Positions 35,733-46,007 of a DNA stretch of 64,000 bases are shown here, piece by piece. Every line of letters begins with the position of its first letter. Position 1 is the stretch's first letter. The translations under genes and the position numbers were made by a program. This DNA comes from Diabrotica undecimpunctata (Eukaryota > Arthropoda > Insecta > Coleoptera > Chrysomelidae): NCBI RefSeq assembly GCF_040954645.1, contig NC_092809.1, positions 81,648,889-81,712,888 of the forward strand. The letters are read 5' to 3'. Under the pieces are notes generated by a model that saw only the letters and a program-made list of their open reading frames with translations, had not been told where the DNA came from and searched no databases.

Positions 35733-36233
35733 CTAGCTATCAATGTCCGACTCTATCTCTAGATTAAAATTAGGGCAATTGGATGAAAATGTGGAAAGTG
35801 GGATGTCAGCTTGGGAAGTCGACGGTACATTGTTGTGCCGATTACTAACTAATACAGGTACTTCCTGTTCGTTAGTCTGAGTTTGTGGATTCCCTGAACG
35901 ATATAGTCGTGCAACAGGACGGTACTTCCATAACGTAAGTATCCCAATTATTACCATTATAGTAATGATCCCGGTGGCCACAAAATAATGTCAATTAGAT
36001 TCGTGAATCGATCGCCACTGCATATGCGTCATTTCTTGTTCCAGACTCTCCTCCTCAAGTAACACATGACGTAGCTCTCCTCCTGGTATGTCAAGGTAGG
36101 TGTTTAGAGGCGTGTTAAACCTGCAGGGTGTACTCGCCACCAGTTGGGCCACGGGAGTGATTGGCGACTTCAGGTAACTCGTCACTGCTCTGTCCACCCC
36201 ACTGCTAGTGGGGAGTAATATAATATTTTTCAT
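35733..36233 (-). pseudogene. envelope-like C-terminus with membrane anchor
   Basis: Two frames continue the envelope-like region downstream of 36205: 36233-35991, then, after a stop, 35981-35733, which begins with a hydrophobic stretch ('GIITIMVIIGILTLW') followed by basic residues and a 60-residue polar tail. This is the pattern of a transmembrane anchor with a cytoplasmic tail. It is separated from the ectodomain by a frameshift and a stop. Confidence 0.65.
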
Positions 36234-38535
36234 TTGGGCGATACATTTGGGTGAAAGCTTCAGGAATGTGACTCGTTCCAGTACTCTTTCGCTCCGATTT
36301 CCATCGCAAATAATGGTGTATCGTGACTGGCGTGATAACTAGCCAGAGGTTGGGAGTACCCATCTTACTCCATTGAGCTGTCTGTATTGTCCTGGCTACT
36401 ACTGGACATGTGCTATTTTTAGATCGCTCATAAATTTCTTCAAGTATGCAGTTTGGTTGGGTATCCATGTTTCTTATAGCCGTTGGTGAGCACGCTATCT
36501 GCGCCTTTGTCAACAGTAAGCACCTTTCTCTATCTTCCGCGATCAATTCGAAGTAGTGCAGTGTGTTATAATCTACGACCAGTAGATTCCTTGGGGCGAC
36601 AAATGTGCGCAACACCGACCCCTCAACGTTAAGTGGTATGGCCGTGACTTTGAGCATGCTGTACTTATTTTTCCCTGTCACTATGAAGTAGCCGATTACT
36701 GTTATATATCTGTCGTCATGACTGACTTCTGTTTCTATAATGGGTTGTCGTCGTATTTCGACCCCTTGAGGCAGTAACTGCCCTGCTTTCCCTATTAATT
36801 TGGTTATTTCACCCGGCTTCACTATATCAATGAAGTGTCCGTGGTTATAGTGAAGGTTTAATATTCCCTCGTAAAATTGAGTATATTCGTTTATCAAGTC
36901 CATAACTTGTAATGCTATCGTTTGTATTCGTAACGTGCTATATTCGGTTTCTAGTTTTTGTGCTTTGTCTTCTACTTCGTTAAGTCCTTTAGATATTTCT
37001 TGTAGACCTGTGATTAGTGCTTTGTTAAACTTGTTCATTTGCTCGTTTATCCTGTTCTCTGTGTGATTGATTGATGTTATTGTTTCTAACATTATCTTCG
37101 CCTGGTGCTGTGATCCCTTTATTAGCTCCTTTTGGTTATTATCTAATGCTTCAATGTTACTGTAGGCTTCGTCATTGACTCCAAATACTGAGGTTAATAT
37201 TGTTCCTAATATTCCTCTTCTTTCCCTTCCTTTTATTTCTACTGTCAACCACTCGCTTACTGACTCCGCCTTTCTTTGTCCTTCCTCTAACTTCTCTATT
37301 ATATCCTTACAATTCACGATTTTTATCTCATGACACAGTTCTCGTACGCCTTGTATCATATTTCCTATTAGTTGGTGCTCTGTTCGAATTCTTCCTTTTT
37401 CGAGTAACACCTTTATTCGAAATGTTCCCCGGTCTATGACGACCTCTCCAAGGTCTTCTGTGAAAAATCCTGGTACCGGATTATATATTTTATACGGTTC
37501 TGCCTTTATGGGTTTTAACATCGTTAAAAACATTATAGCTACTAGTATTTTCTTCCATCTTAGTGCTGCTGCCTTCTTCGGCTTTTCCTGTTTCTCTTCT
37601 TCCAGTAGTATTAGCTTATGTATGGGTCTTTTAGTCAGTTTCCCGTTTGCCTTTCTCACTGTTACTACTCTGGTTAATCCCTCCGCTCCAGGGTGTGTTT
37701 CTGTTACCCTCGCTAATGGCCATCTGCCTGGAAGTGTATCCTCTTCTTTAATTATAACTATTTCTTCTTCTTTTATGTTAGGGTGCGCCTTATGCCATCT
37801 ATTTCTCTGTTGTAATTGGTGCAGGTATTCCTGTTTCCAAATTTTCCAGAAGTCTCTTTTTATTTTCTCCAATAATCTCCACCTCGTCGGCATCTTCAAA
37901 TAAGTCGTAAGCTCTTCTTCCCGATTTGGTGATATAATTTCTCTCCCTATAAGGAAGTGAGCTGGTGTCAGGGCTATTTTCCCTTCAGGGTCTTCTGATG
38001 ACCCACATAATGGTCTCGAGTTCATACATGCTTCTATTTGTGCCAGCACCGTACTCAATTCTTCATATGTTAGAACTGTTTCCCCGATGATTCTTTTCAA
38101 GTGATATTTCATTATTCGCACTGCGCTCTCCCATAATCCTCCGAAATGTGGTGCATATGCAGGTATGACATGCCACTGGGTACCTAGTGCTAGTAATCCT
38201 TGTTTTATCTCGTCATCTATTTTTTGATTTTCTTTTTTCAACAAATTTGCTGTTCCTACGAATGTGGTTCCGTTATCGCTGTATACGTTGTTGCACTGTC
38301 CTCTGCGTGCCGTAAATCTCTTGAACGCTGCGATGAATGCATCCGTAGACATATCGCTTACTACCTCAAGGTGTACTGCCTTCGTTGACAGACACACAAA
38401 TACTGAGTAGTAGCCCTTATAGCTCCTCTGTCCTCTGCCTCTCGTGGTACTTATTTTTATTGGCCCGGCATAATCTATCCCTGTGTTAGTAAAGGGATGA
38501 CTCGGGTTCACTCTGTCTTTCGGTAGATCTCCCAT
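36205..38535 (-). CDS. BEL/Pao integrase catalytic core fused to envelope-like ectodomain
   Basis: 776 codons open. Residues 1-180: integrase core, Asp21 ('GIDYAGPI'), Asp87 ('VYSDNGTTF'), Glu136 ('GGLWESAVR'). Residues 185-310: DUF5641-type tail ('LTPAHFLIGREI', 'LPGRWPLARV', 'TKRPIHKLILL'). About 327-346 is a hydrophobic segment ('ILVAIMFLTML') like an internal signal peptide. Residues 350-776 resemble the F-type envelope fusion proteins carried by some BEL and Gypsy elements: a dibasic cleavage-type site RERR at 437-440, a hydrophobic glycine-containing stretch right after it, and a long helical region (455-530). Pol and envelope are continuous in one frame, as in Drosophila roo. The integrase zinc finger is upstream in another frame. 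Confidence 0.85.
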   Translation of the reverse strand: MGDLPKDRVNPSHPFTNTGIDYAGPIKISTTRGRGQRSYKGYYSVFVCLSTKAVHLEVVSDMSTDAFIAAFKRFTARRGQCNNVYSDNGTTFVGTANLLKKENQKIDDEIKQGLLALGTQWHVIPAYAPHFGGLWESAVRIMKYHLKRIIGETVLTYEELSTVLAQIEACMNSRPLCGSSEDPEGKIALTPAHFLIGREIISPNREEELTTYLKMPTRWRLLEKIKRDFWKIWKQEYLHQLQQRNRWHKAHPNIKEEEIVIIKEEDTLPGRWPLARVTETHPGAEGLTRVVTVRKANGKLTKRPIHKLILLEEEKQEKPKKAAALRWKKILVAIMFLTMLKPIKAEPYKIYNPVPGFFTEDLGEVVIDRGTFRIKVLLEKGRIRTEHQLIGNMIQGVRELCHEIKIVNCKDIIEKLEEGQRKAESVSEWLTVEIKGRERRGILGTILTSVFGVNDEAYSNIEALDNNQKELIKGSQHQAKIMLETITSINHTENRINEQMNKFNKALITGLQEISKGLNEVEDKAQKLETEYSTLRIQTIALQVMDLINEYTQFYEGILNLHYNHGHFIDIVKPGEITKLIGKAGQLLPQGVEIRRQPIIETEVSHDDRYITVIGYFIVTGKNKYSMLKVTAIPLNVEGSVLRTFVAPRNLLVVDYNTLHYFELIAEDRERCLLLTKAQIACSPTAIRNMDTQPNCILEEIYERSKNSTCPVVARTIQTAQWSKMGTPNLWLVITPVTIHHYLRWKSERKSTGTSHIPEAFTQMYRPNEKYYITPH

Positions 38536-39458
38536 TAATTGTTGTGCTGCTTGGCTTTTATACCTCCTGCACCTTAAACATTTTGCTAGATGATCTTTTA
38601 CGGTTCTTCTGCCGTTGATTATCCAGTATTTCCTTTTTATGTACTGTAGTGTTTGTTGTAATCCGCTATGTAGATTTCTTGCGTGACTATCTGTTATAAG
38701 TACTTTGTTAATGCACTATCCTTTGGCAAAATTATCGGATGTTTTTCTCCGTACTTTAGATTCGTGTGTCTCAGTCTTCCGGTGACTCTTAGAATTCCTT
38801 GTCTATCCAGGAATGGTACCAATGACGCTAATTTATTTTTCTTGCCTAATTGCTGTTTCTTCTCCAGCTTATTTATTTCTTGTTTGAAGTAGGCGTGCTG
38901 TGTGTGCTTTATCACCTTTAATAGCGTTTCCTCTAATTCTTGGACTGTAAGCTGACTTTGTCCATTGTCCTTCTTTTTTCTGCATTTGTCTGCAAATCTT
39001 CTACAGTATGAAAGTACTCTTCTCATTTTTTCTAAATTTGAGAATCTCTCGCATATGTCCTCCTTTATCGTTGTCGTGTGCACCGTTATTTTCGTTTTGA
39101 CTTCCTCCTCATTTGTCTCTGGTATTTCTTCTGATTCCTGCGTTAAAGTTTTGTTACTAGTCAGCCAAGTTGGTCCCTTCCACCATAGCTCTGCTTCTAA
39201 TAATTCTGATGCGGTACTTCCACGTGAGAGGATGTCCGCTGGATTTTCCTTTGTATCTACCTTATGCCAATTTTTCGGTCCTATAACGCCTCTTATTTCC
39301 TCTACTCTGTTGGCGACGAACATTTTCCACCTTTTTGATGATCCCCTTATCCAAGCCAGGGTTATCGTTGAGTCCGACCATGCATATACCTCTGTTCCCC
39401 CCTGTTCAATGCTTGTAGGGTTTTCTTCATTAAATTTGCTAGTAGTACCGCGGCACAC
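38536..39458 (-). pseudogene. BEL/Pao RNase H end and integrase zinc-binding region
   Basis: The frame 39458-38694 reads 'VYAWSDSTITLAWIRGS', 'FVANRVEEI' and 'NWHKVDTKENPADILSRG', the RNase H to integrase transition of BEL elements, then a linker and 'LGKKNKLASLVPFLD', 'GILRVTGRLRH'. After a frameshift near 38700 the zinc-binding part 'HARNLHSGLQQTLQYI' and 'KCLRCRRYKSQAAQQ' leads to the catalytic core. Confidence 0.88.
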
Positions 39459-40662
39459 AGCTCGAGCCTCGGTAACGTTGTTTTCCCTTTCAATGGTGCG
39501 ACTTTCGATTTTGCTATCATTAGATTCGTTTTAATTTCTGGGCCTAATACCCTTGAGTAGATTACCGCTCCATATCCTGCAAAGACGCATCCATATCCAT
39601 AGACGCATCTGCAAATCCATGTAGTTCTACTCTGTTTATCTTGCTTAAGTTGTTCCACCTGAGCAATGTTATTTTCTCCAGATTTACTAATTGCGCCTGG
39701 TATGTATTCCACCTGCTTTGTTGGTTGCTAGTTAATTCTTTATCCCAACTGGTCTTTCCCCCCTCCCATAATTCCTGTATGAACATTTTCGCCTGAATTA
39801 CTACAGGTGCTATCCATCCCAGTGGGTCGTATAGTTTTGCTACTTCTGACAGTACGTGTCTTTTCGTTATTTTCTTTGCCGTCGTTATCCCTATTTTGAA
39901 TGTGATTATATCCTCTTTAGGTGACCAGTGTATTCCTAACGTTTTCCGTACTTCTTCTTGTTTGAATGCCTTGGAGTCTTCGTTCCTCATATCCTCCGGT
40001 ACGTTCTCCATTATTTTTTCTTCGTTGCTCAACCATTTTCTAAGAATGAAACCTCCTTTTCTGAACAGTTGTATTAATTCCTTTTGGGCTGTTTCTGCTT
40101 CCTGCACTGTCTCAGCTCCTCCTAGTATATCGTCTACATACATGTTTTCTTTTACAATTTTCGATGCCAACGGGAACCTCGCTCCTTCGTCTTCTTGTAA
40201 TTGTTGTATTGTTCTTAACGCTAAAAAGGGTGCTGCGGCCGTGCCGTATGTCACCGTCGTTAAGTTATACTCTTGTATGTGGTCCTTTGTGTCCTTTCTC
40301 CACAAAATTGTTTGATTCTTCTTCTGCCATTCTGATTTGTCTAAACATTTTTTCCAGATCCGCTGAGTATGCTACCTTATTGGATCTCCATCGTAATAGT
40401 ATATTTGTCAAATCTTGTTGTAATTTCGGCCCTGTGTGCATACTATCATTCAGGCTTATTGCCGATGAGCTTTTGCTTGATGCATCAAATACGGCTCTTA
40501 TTTTCGTTGTAGTACTGTCCTCTTTTCTCACTGGATGATGAGGTAAGTAGTACCCATCTCCCTGGTTTTCTGCTATTACCATATGACCTTGGTTTTCATA
40601 ATCTTCCATAAATTGTCTGTAATTCGCTTCTAACTGTTTGTCTTTTGCAAACTTCCTTTCTA
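39362..40662 (-). pseudogene. BEL/Pao reverse transcriptase and RNase H core
   Basis: Three frames. 40609-40265: 'RAVFDASSKSSSAISLNDSM', 'YSADLEKMFRQIRM'. After a shift near 40300, 40305-39562: 'TVTYGTAAAPFLALRTIQQL', the catalytic 'NMYVDDILGG', 'LGIHWSPKEDIITF', 'LYDPLGWIAPVVIQAKMF' and 'ELHGFADAS'. After another shift near 39590: 'AVIYSRVL', 'TTLPRLELCAAVLLANL'. These are the hallmark blocks of BEL/Pao RT and RNase H. The N-terminus is cut at 40662 by the inserted LTR-like element. Confidence 0.92.
40659..40662. repeat. target site duplication CTAG
   Basis: Pairs with CTAG at 41987-41990. Removing 40663-41990 restores a continuous RT lead-in reading frame across the site. Confidence 0.85.
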
Positions 40663-41986
40663 GTGTCGCTGAGGTGATTCCACGGGAGGTTGTGGATCTC
40701 CACCAGTCGCTCTGTCTGCTGCGGCAGACGATCGTGTAAGCCTCTGTGAATCCATTTTTTTACTAAAACAAATGACAAACAGAGGGAAAGGAAGAATAAA
40801 AGAAAATCGGAAGAAGGTTTTCTTTATTTACTAAAAATCGGTGCGTCGGGGTCAGTTCGCCAAGGTTTTCCCCATATAGAGAGTATATCTTCGGTCTTCG
40901 TTAGACGACGTGTGTGACCAAGCAAAACGAAAGGGTGTAAGCCTCGTGCTTGTACAAAGTTATCCACTTATAGTACGTGTTACTCAAGTTTGGATCCCGG
41001 AGATAAGATATCTCGGAGACCGTCTTTAGTAACCGTATGAAATGGTATCTAACTTTTTGTTCAAGCTTGCGGAGGACGTGGTTGTTGCTAGGCCGATACG
41101 GCAGAGCAGAAGCGCGAACTAACCTCCAGACACACCACGTAAGAAGATCGGAGAGGTACCTAAAACAAATGGGTAAGAGTATGGAAAACGACAGAAACTA
41201 ACATAAAATAATAAACAGGTAGAAAAGAAAGTAAATATAAACAACTTATCTGTAATAGAGAATAACGGTTGGTTATTAAGAAATATACACACAAATATAT
41301 ATCAATGCACATAAATATGAGATATAGGTATAGTTTAAAGACAAATAATTCAAATGGCTGTAAAAAAGGTAAGATTAGTTTAAGCTGGAAACTAATAAAT
41401 AAAATAGCTCTGGAGCAACAACGTTGCGACAGAAAAAGGTATTAAAAATTATAACAAATAACCACAAATAAATGTCACAGTCAAAAAATATCAGTGTAAG
41501 AAAATAAGCATCTACAAATATCACAACTGCAAGTAAAATAAGGTATATATGAAATATCAAATAAACATAGCACAATAAAATGGAAATGTTTCTGAAATAA
41601 AATAAAATACCCAAATAATATTCTTACGAATATTAAATAATAATACCAAGCTGGATCTTGAAGAAAGGGCGGAAGAGAAGTCTAATTCTCTTCCAAGGTT
41701 TCGAATATGAAAATGCTAGTTATTTAACAATGAATGGGTATTCCCCAACCAGAGGTCTTATCTAGATTAAAACTCGAAACCGAATAGGCCTTCTGAAAAA
41801 AGTGCACCGTCTTTTATCCCATTTTCGTGGCCTTGGTGAGTGTTGAAAGTGGGCGTGACCGTTAACTCACCAATCAGAAAATAGGATAAAGTCAGGGACC
41901 AATCAGAAGGCCGAAGGGTGAGAAATGCGCAGATCTGGATGCGTATTGGTCAGTTTCACGCTGTCTACGTGGCAGATCTGACGACA
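40663..41986 (-). mobile_element. putative 1324-bp solo LTR inserted in BEL pol
   Basis: Ends TGTCG ... CGACA, flanked by CTAG on both sides, no coding content. On the minus strand the first 250 bp hold three 'TGATTGG'/'CCAATC'-type boxes and then GGGATAAAAGACGG, a promoter-like arrangement expected in the U3 of an LTR. No matching second copy lies in the window, so a solo LTR is inferred from structure only; a TIR-bearing MITE with CTAG target would be the alternative. Confidence 0.7.
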
Positions 41987-42718
41987 CTAGTTGCATCAAT
42001 CTGGCGAATGCTTGCTGTTTAGATTCTCCTAACTTTGCGACGTCTTCCCTAAACGGAATTTTTACTTCGTATCTCCCTTCTTCATTCCTTTTTACAGTCT
42101 GTCGATACAGTTCTTCACATTCTTGTTCTTCCACTGAGAAACTTGTGTCCTGATTTACTTCTAATTCCCAGAAGTTCTTTATTTGTACGTCCATTTCTTG
42201 TCTTGATATCATACAGCATACTTCTGCGCTTTTATATTCTCCCTTTCTCGTGCTATTCCCGAAACTATCCATCCTAGTTTGGTGTTTTGACTCAGGAGTC
42301 CATTACTTATTCTGTGCATCCCTTCTGTCAATATGTAACTGTATTCTTTTACTCCTAGTAGTAAGTCTATCTTCCCTACCTTGTAATATCTTGGATCTGC
42401 CAGTATTGCATTTTTCTCGTTATAGTCCGGTAGAATTATATTCTGTTCCGGTAAATTCCTTGTTATCTTCGGTAGTACTAGTGCTTCTATTTCCATCTCG
42501 AAGTCACTTTCGTAATGAGTTTCGATTAAAAGTTTCATACTCCAGTTGGCTGTTTTTTCTCCTGACGAGCCTATCCCGGATATGGTCGCCTGTATGGGCT
42601 TCCTTGTTGTTCCTAGCGTCGTCGCAGCTTGTTCCGTTATAAATGCGCATTGTGACCCTTTGTCGATTAGTGCTCTCATTATGTGTGAATCTCCTTTCGC
42701 ATTTCTTATGCGTACCAC
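41987..42718 (-). pseudogene. BEL/Pao protease and pol N-terminus
   Basis: DUF1758-type aspartic protease: 'RALIDKGSQCAFITE' near 42670 (Asp-Lys-Gly-Ser in place of the usual Asp-Ser/Cys-Gly-Ser), 'DLLLGVKEYSYIL' near 42350, 'TKLGWIVSG' near 42270. After a frameshift near 42240 the linker 'NFWELEVNQDTSFSVEEQEC' and 'RYEVKIPFREDVAKLGESKQ' leads to the site of the solo-LTR insertion. The Lys in the active-site motif may be a mutation. Confidence 0.85.
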
Positions 42719-42817
42719 AGCTGTCGCTAGTAATGCTTCACCTTCCTTATGGCTTGCACAGTTTACTGAATTCTGCCCTCTTTGTTGGTCGTTGCTATTC
42801 CTATGCCCACTGGTATC

Positions 42818-44278
42818 TTATGTATTTTCTCGCCTTCCGTTATTTTGTTCTCTGGCGTTGTATGGATTATTATTTCCTACTCTGTACCTATCAGCTTGGT
42901 ACCCGTTTCTTCTATTGTTCGAATCTCTTCCATTTCTTTCTTGTGTTTGTTCTCCTTTCGTTTCATTGGAGTTTCTTTTGTTGCTTGTGTTTCCTTTTTC
43001 ATAATGCAACATATGGTGGTGGTCTCCGCCACAGTGTCTGCACCTATATTGTGAATAACATTGTTTTGCTTTTTTATGTGCTAGGCAGTTTGTACACAAT
43101 CCTTTTTCTTTTATCATCCTGTTCCGGTCTCTTACATTGAGTTCCTGAAATTCTCTGCAGTTCGGTACTCCGTGATTTCCGTTGCATATCACGCAACGTG
43201 TTTTTGGTTTCCTAAGAGATCCTCCTTGCTTCTCTTGTCTTTTTTCTGACTCCAGCAGTTCCAGTGTCTGAAATCTTCGCTGTAAGAATGTTTGTGTCGA
43301 TTTGTACGTCGGTATCTCTCTACTGTCTCCAATGAGGTTTTCGTATAGCCTCCTAGTTTCATTGTCCCATTTCGTTATGATAATTCGGGCTATCAATGGG
43401 CTCCACGCTTCCGTGTCTGTTCCTAACCCTCCTATGGCTTCCAGACTTTCGTGGAAGGTGTCATGTAGTGATTTTAGTGCTCTAGCAGAAGATTCCTTTA
43501 CTTCCTGCGCTAGTAGCATCCTGTCTATTAATTTAAACAATATCATCCTTGGGTTCTCATACCTATCTTTTAGCATGTTCCAGGCCTCTTCGTAGTTGGC
43601 CTCGGATATGTTTAAGTGTTGTATCATTCTGTTGGCTTCCCCTCTTACTTGAGTTTTTAGGTACTGCATTTTTTCTGCGTTTGATAACTGGTCGTTTTCA
43701 TGTATTACTTTAGTAAACAGATCGTGGAAAGTTCTCCACGTTTCATATCTGCCTTCATACACAGGGATTTTTACCTGCGGTAATGTCACACCGTCCCTCC
43801 TCTGTGTGCTTTCTGGCCGTTGCATTCCTGGCCTTATTTTCTTTAAAACTTCCCTGACTTTCCTCTTTAGATGATTTATTCTCTCTACTTCTTCATTATC
43901 TGTAGCGTCTAGTTCCTCATTTATTGCTGCTTCAATCATTAGTGTATTCACCTTTTCCATGTATTCTCTTAACTCTGACTGCAATTCTTCATCCTCCTGC
44001 AAGTCTTGTTCATTTTCTGGCCGTAATAATTCCTCGATTCTTTGTTTTCTTATCTGTATTTCCTTTACTTTCGGTGCTTTTCCTCTTTTCAGCACCCTTC
44101 CATATTCTTCCAACAGGGTTTTCCCCTCAATGTATGTCTTAAATACCTGATCATAGTATTTTGTTTCAAAATATTTTTCTTTCGTTATACCCCCTTCTAG
44201 CAGCTTTTCGTGGTTATTCAAAAATTTTGCCCAATATTCTTCTAATTTTTCCTGTCTATCCCGGATGTATTGTTGATT
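42818..44278 (-). CDS. BEL/Pao Gag (DUF1759 family)
   Basis: Open from about 44278 (no ATG in frame until well inside, and a stop just upstream, so the true start is lost or in another frame). N-terminal helical part, coiled-coil-like acidic segment ('ENEQDLQEDEELQSELREYM'), DUF1759 capsid region ('LPQVKIPVYEGRYETWRTFH', 'AEKMQYLKTQVRGEANRMI', 'YEEAWNMLKDRYENPR'), and C-terminal Cys/His motifs 'CVICNGNHGVPNC', 'CTNCLAHKKAKQC' and 'CRHCGGDHHHMLH'. It forms the particle shell and binds RNA. It is well preserved compared with pol. Confidence 0.92.
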   Translation of the reverse strand, partial: NQQYIRDRQEKLEEYWAKFLNNHEKLLEGGITKEKYFETKYYDQVFKTYIEGKTLLEEYGRVLKRGKAPKVKEIQIRKQRIEELLRPENEQDLQEDEELQSELREYMEKVNTLMIEAAINEELDATDNEEVERINHLKRKVREVLKKIRPGMQRPESTQRRDGVTLPQVKIPVYEGRYETWRTFHDLFTKVIHENDQLSNAEKMQYLKTQVRGEANRMIQHLNISEANYEEAWNMLKDRYENPRMILFKLIDRMLLAQEVKESSARALKSLHDTFHESLEAIGGLGTDTEAWSPLIARIIITKWDNETRRLYENLIGDSREIPTYKSTQTFLQRRFQTLELLESEKRQEKQGGSLRKPKTRCVICNGNHGVPNCREFQELNVRDRNRMIKEKGLCTNCLAHKKAKQCYSQYRCRHCGGDHHHMLHYEKGNTSNKRNSNETKGEQTQERNGRDSNNRRNGYQADRYRVGNNNPYNAREQNNGRRENT

Positions 44279-44562
44279 TTTCCGAGATTAGGAATCCTTT
44301 TTTGTATTTGAAACGAGTTTCGCTATTTCTGCTCCTGCTTAACGTATACACTTTCCATGATTATTTTTATAAATTTTTACATTCAGCGGTAAATATATTA
44401 GACAATACGAAATGTACGTTATTTATTAAATACGTATACCTGTACTATTACACTTTCTTTTCTATCGGAATGTGCAATTTAGCGAAATATGAGTTTGACC
44501 TTGCCTGCTGTGCTATTCTTTGTACTGAGGTAGGTCAAGATGTAAACAACACACTCTCACAA

Positions 44563-44634
<72 letters not shown>

Positions 44635-45476
44635 ATCAAAATAAATGAAATTATTTGCTACGTAATTATTTTAATTTTTCGAAATAAAGTATTTAATTGA
44701 AATTAAAAGCAAGCTATATGTATGAACATTTCTTTTTTCAAATTGTCATACAAAATTACTGTTTAGTAAATTTTAGTTGTGAATGACGTTTATTTTTGTT
44801 TTATCAATTCTCTGTATTATTTAAATGGTATACATTCTAAAGTACATTATTATACGATTGATAGAGTGGAGATTGTTGTTCTAAATTGTTAAATTGTAAT
44901 AAAAAAAAACTTGTTAAATTGTAAGATTGTAAAAGTTGGAAGATTTTGTAATTATTCAAAAACTTACGGTTTTTTGTGTTCTTAGACGTTGAGGATCCCT
45001 CGTTTCTGGTGGGTTCTGCAATCGGTCCTGTCCTTTGGCTGCTCTGCGGCTCTAGTATGACTCGGCTTTGGTACTGCTCTCGGCTCTAATATGGCTCTCG
45101 GCTTTGGTACTGCTCTCGGCTCTAGTATGGCTCTCGGCTTTGGTACTGCTCTCTGCTCTAGTATGGCTCTCGGCTTTGGTACTGCTCTCGGCTCTAGTAT
45201 GGCTCTCGGCTTTGGTACTGCTCTCGACTCTAGTATGGCTCTCGGCTTTGGTACTGCTCTCGGCTCTAGTATGGCTCTCGGCTTTGGTACTGCTCTCGGC
45301 TCTAGTATGGCTCTCGGCTTTGGTACTGCTCTCGGCTCTAGTATGGCTCTCGGCTTTGGTACTGCTCTCGTTCTCCCGGGTCTAGTGGTCTCTCTCTGCT
45401 ACTGAGGGTGTTGCTGGCGTGGACTGTATAGGCTTTCTCAAACTTCCTTGAAGTATTCTGTTTCTCGATAGGACCA
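44279..45476 (-). other. BEL/Pao leader (5' UTR)
   Basis: Non-coding leader of 1.2 kb between the primer-binding site and gag, holding a (TA)n tract (44563-44630) and a minisatellite (45058-45372). Confidence 0.8.
45058..45372. repeat. 36-bp minisatellite in the BEL leader
   Basis: Nearly nine direct copies of a 36-bp unit containing 'ggctctcggctttggtactg' and 'ctctcggctctagtat'. Because 36 is divisible by three, it produces repeated 'SALVWLSALVLL' and 'MALGFGTALGSS' peptides in two + frames; these are artefacts of the repeat. Confidence 0.92.
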
Positions 45477-45945
45477 TGAACAAATTCCCCTTCGTTGGCT
45501 CAGTGAAGATGTTCGTTCAGTTGTAATGGAAACACCAAATAATAGTAGCAGAGTTTATTGTTGAGACGTACACTATGGGTGTTGACCCGGGATTACTTTG
45601 AGTAGAGACTGATGAAGTTGATCGTTGAAGACTATCAAGTTTGTTGAGTGAATATTGATTGAATGCTTCTCTAGGCAAGAGATCTTAGTTTTATATAAGT
45701 TTTAATTGGGTCAATATATTCGCGGACCTCGCGTGATATGTGTATTTAATTTATGTAAATTGTTTAACTTTGTCAGCACTTTTGACTGATGTCCAAATTA
45801 TATTATTGATAATTGACCAAATGTGTATGTAACCTAATTAACTACGTGTGTGTATTTAATAACAAATAGATTCATTCGTTCTACTGGGTGATAAAATTAT
45901 ACTGTCCAATTTCGGATATGAATTCTGAAGATTTGATATTAGACA
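45477..45945 (-). repeat. BEL/Pao 5' LTR (469 bp)
   Basis: Partner of 35133-35598. The adjacent internal sequence in element sense is ATGGTCCTATCGAGAAACAG, containing the primer-binding site. Confidence 0.93.
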
Positions 45946-46007
45946 CCACCATTAGTGTTTATTAGTGCCATTATTAGTGTTTATTATTGTTTATTTTTTG
46001 CCAAAAA

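Larger units (their letters stand above)
35133..45945 (-). mobile_element. BEL/Pao retrotransposon with envelope-like domain
   Basis: 10.8 kb, minus strand, LTRs 45477-45945 (5') and 35133-35598 (3'), TGTCC ... TTTGTTCA in element sense, TSD CCACC. After the 5' LTR comes ATGGTCCTATCGAG, a primer-binding site with TGG one base inside. Order: leader with minisatellite, gag, protease, RT, RNase H, integrase with DUF5641-type tail, then an envelope-like region. The protease/RT junction is broken by a 1324-bp insertion, and there are at least four frameshifts, so this copy is dead. Confidence 0.95.

Noticed and set aside
37200..43140. Many + strand open frames rich in Phe, Leu and Ser over the BEL/Pao region
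   Set aside because: Antisense shadows of Lys/Glu-rich gag and pol.
45058..45372. CRISPR-like array
   Set aside because: Direct repeats without spacers; a minisatellite in a eukaryotic retroelement. No CRISPR array elsewhere either.
45068..45405. Repetitive open frames 'SALVWLSALVLL' and 'MALGFGTALGSS'
   Set aside because: Artefact of the 36-bp minisatellite, whose unit length is divisible by three; on the strand opposite to the BEL genes.
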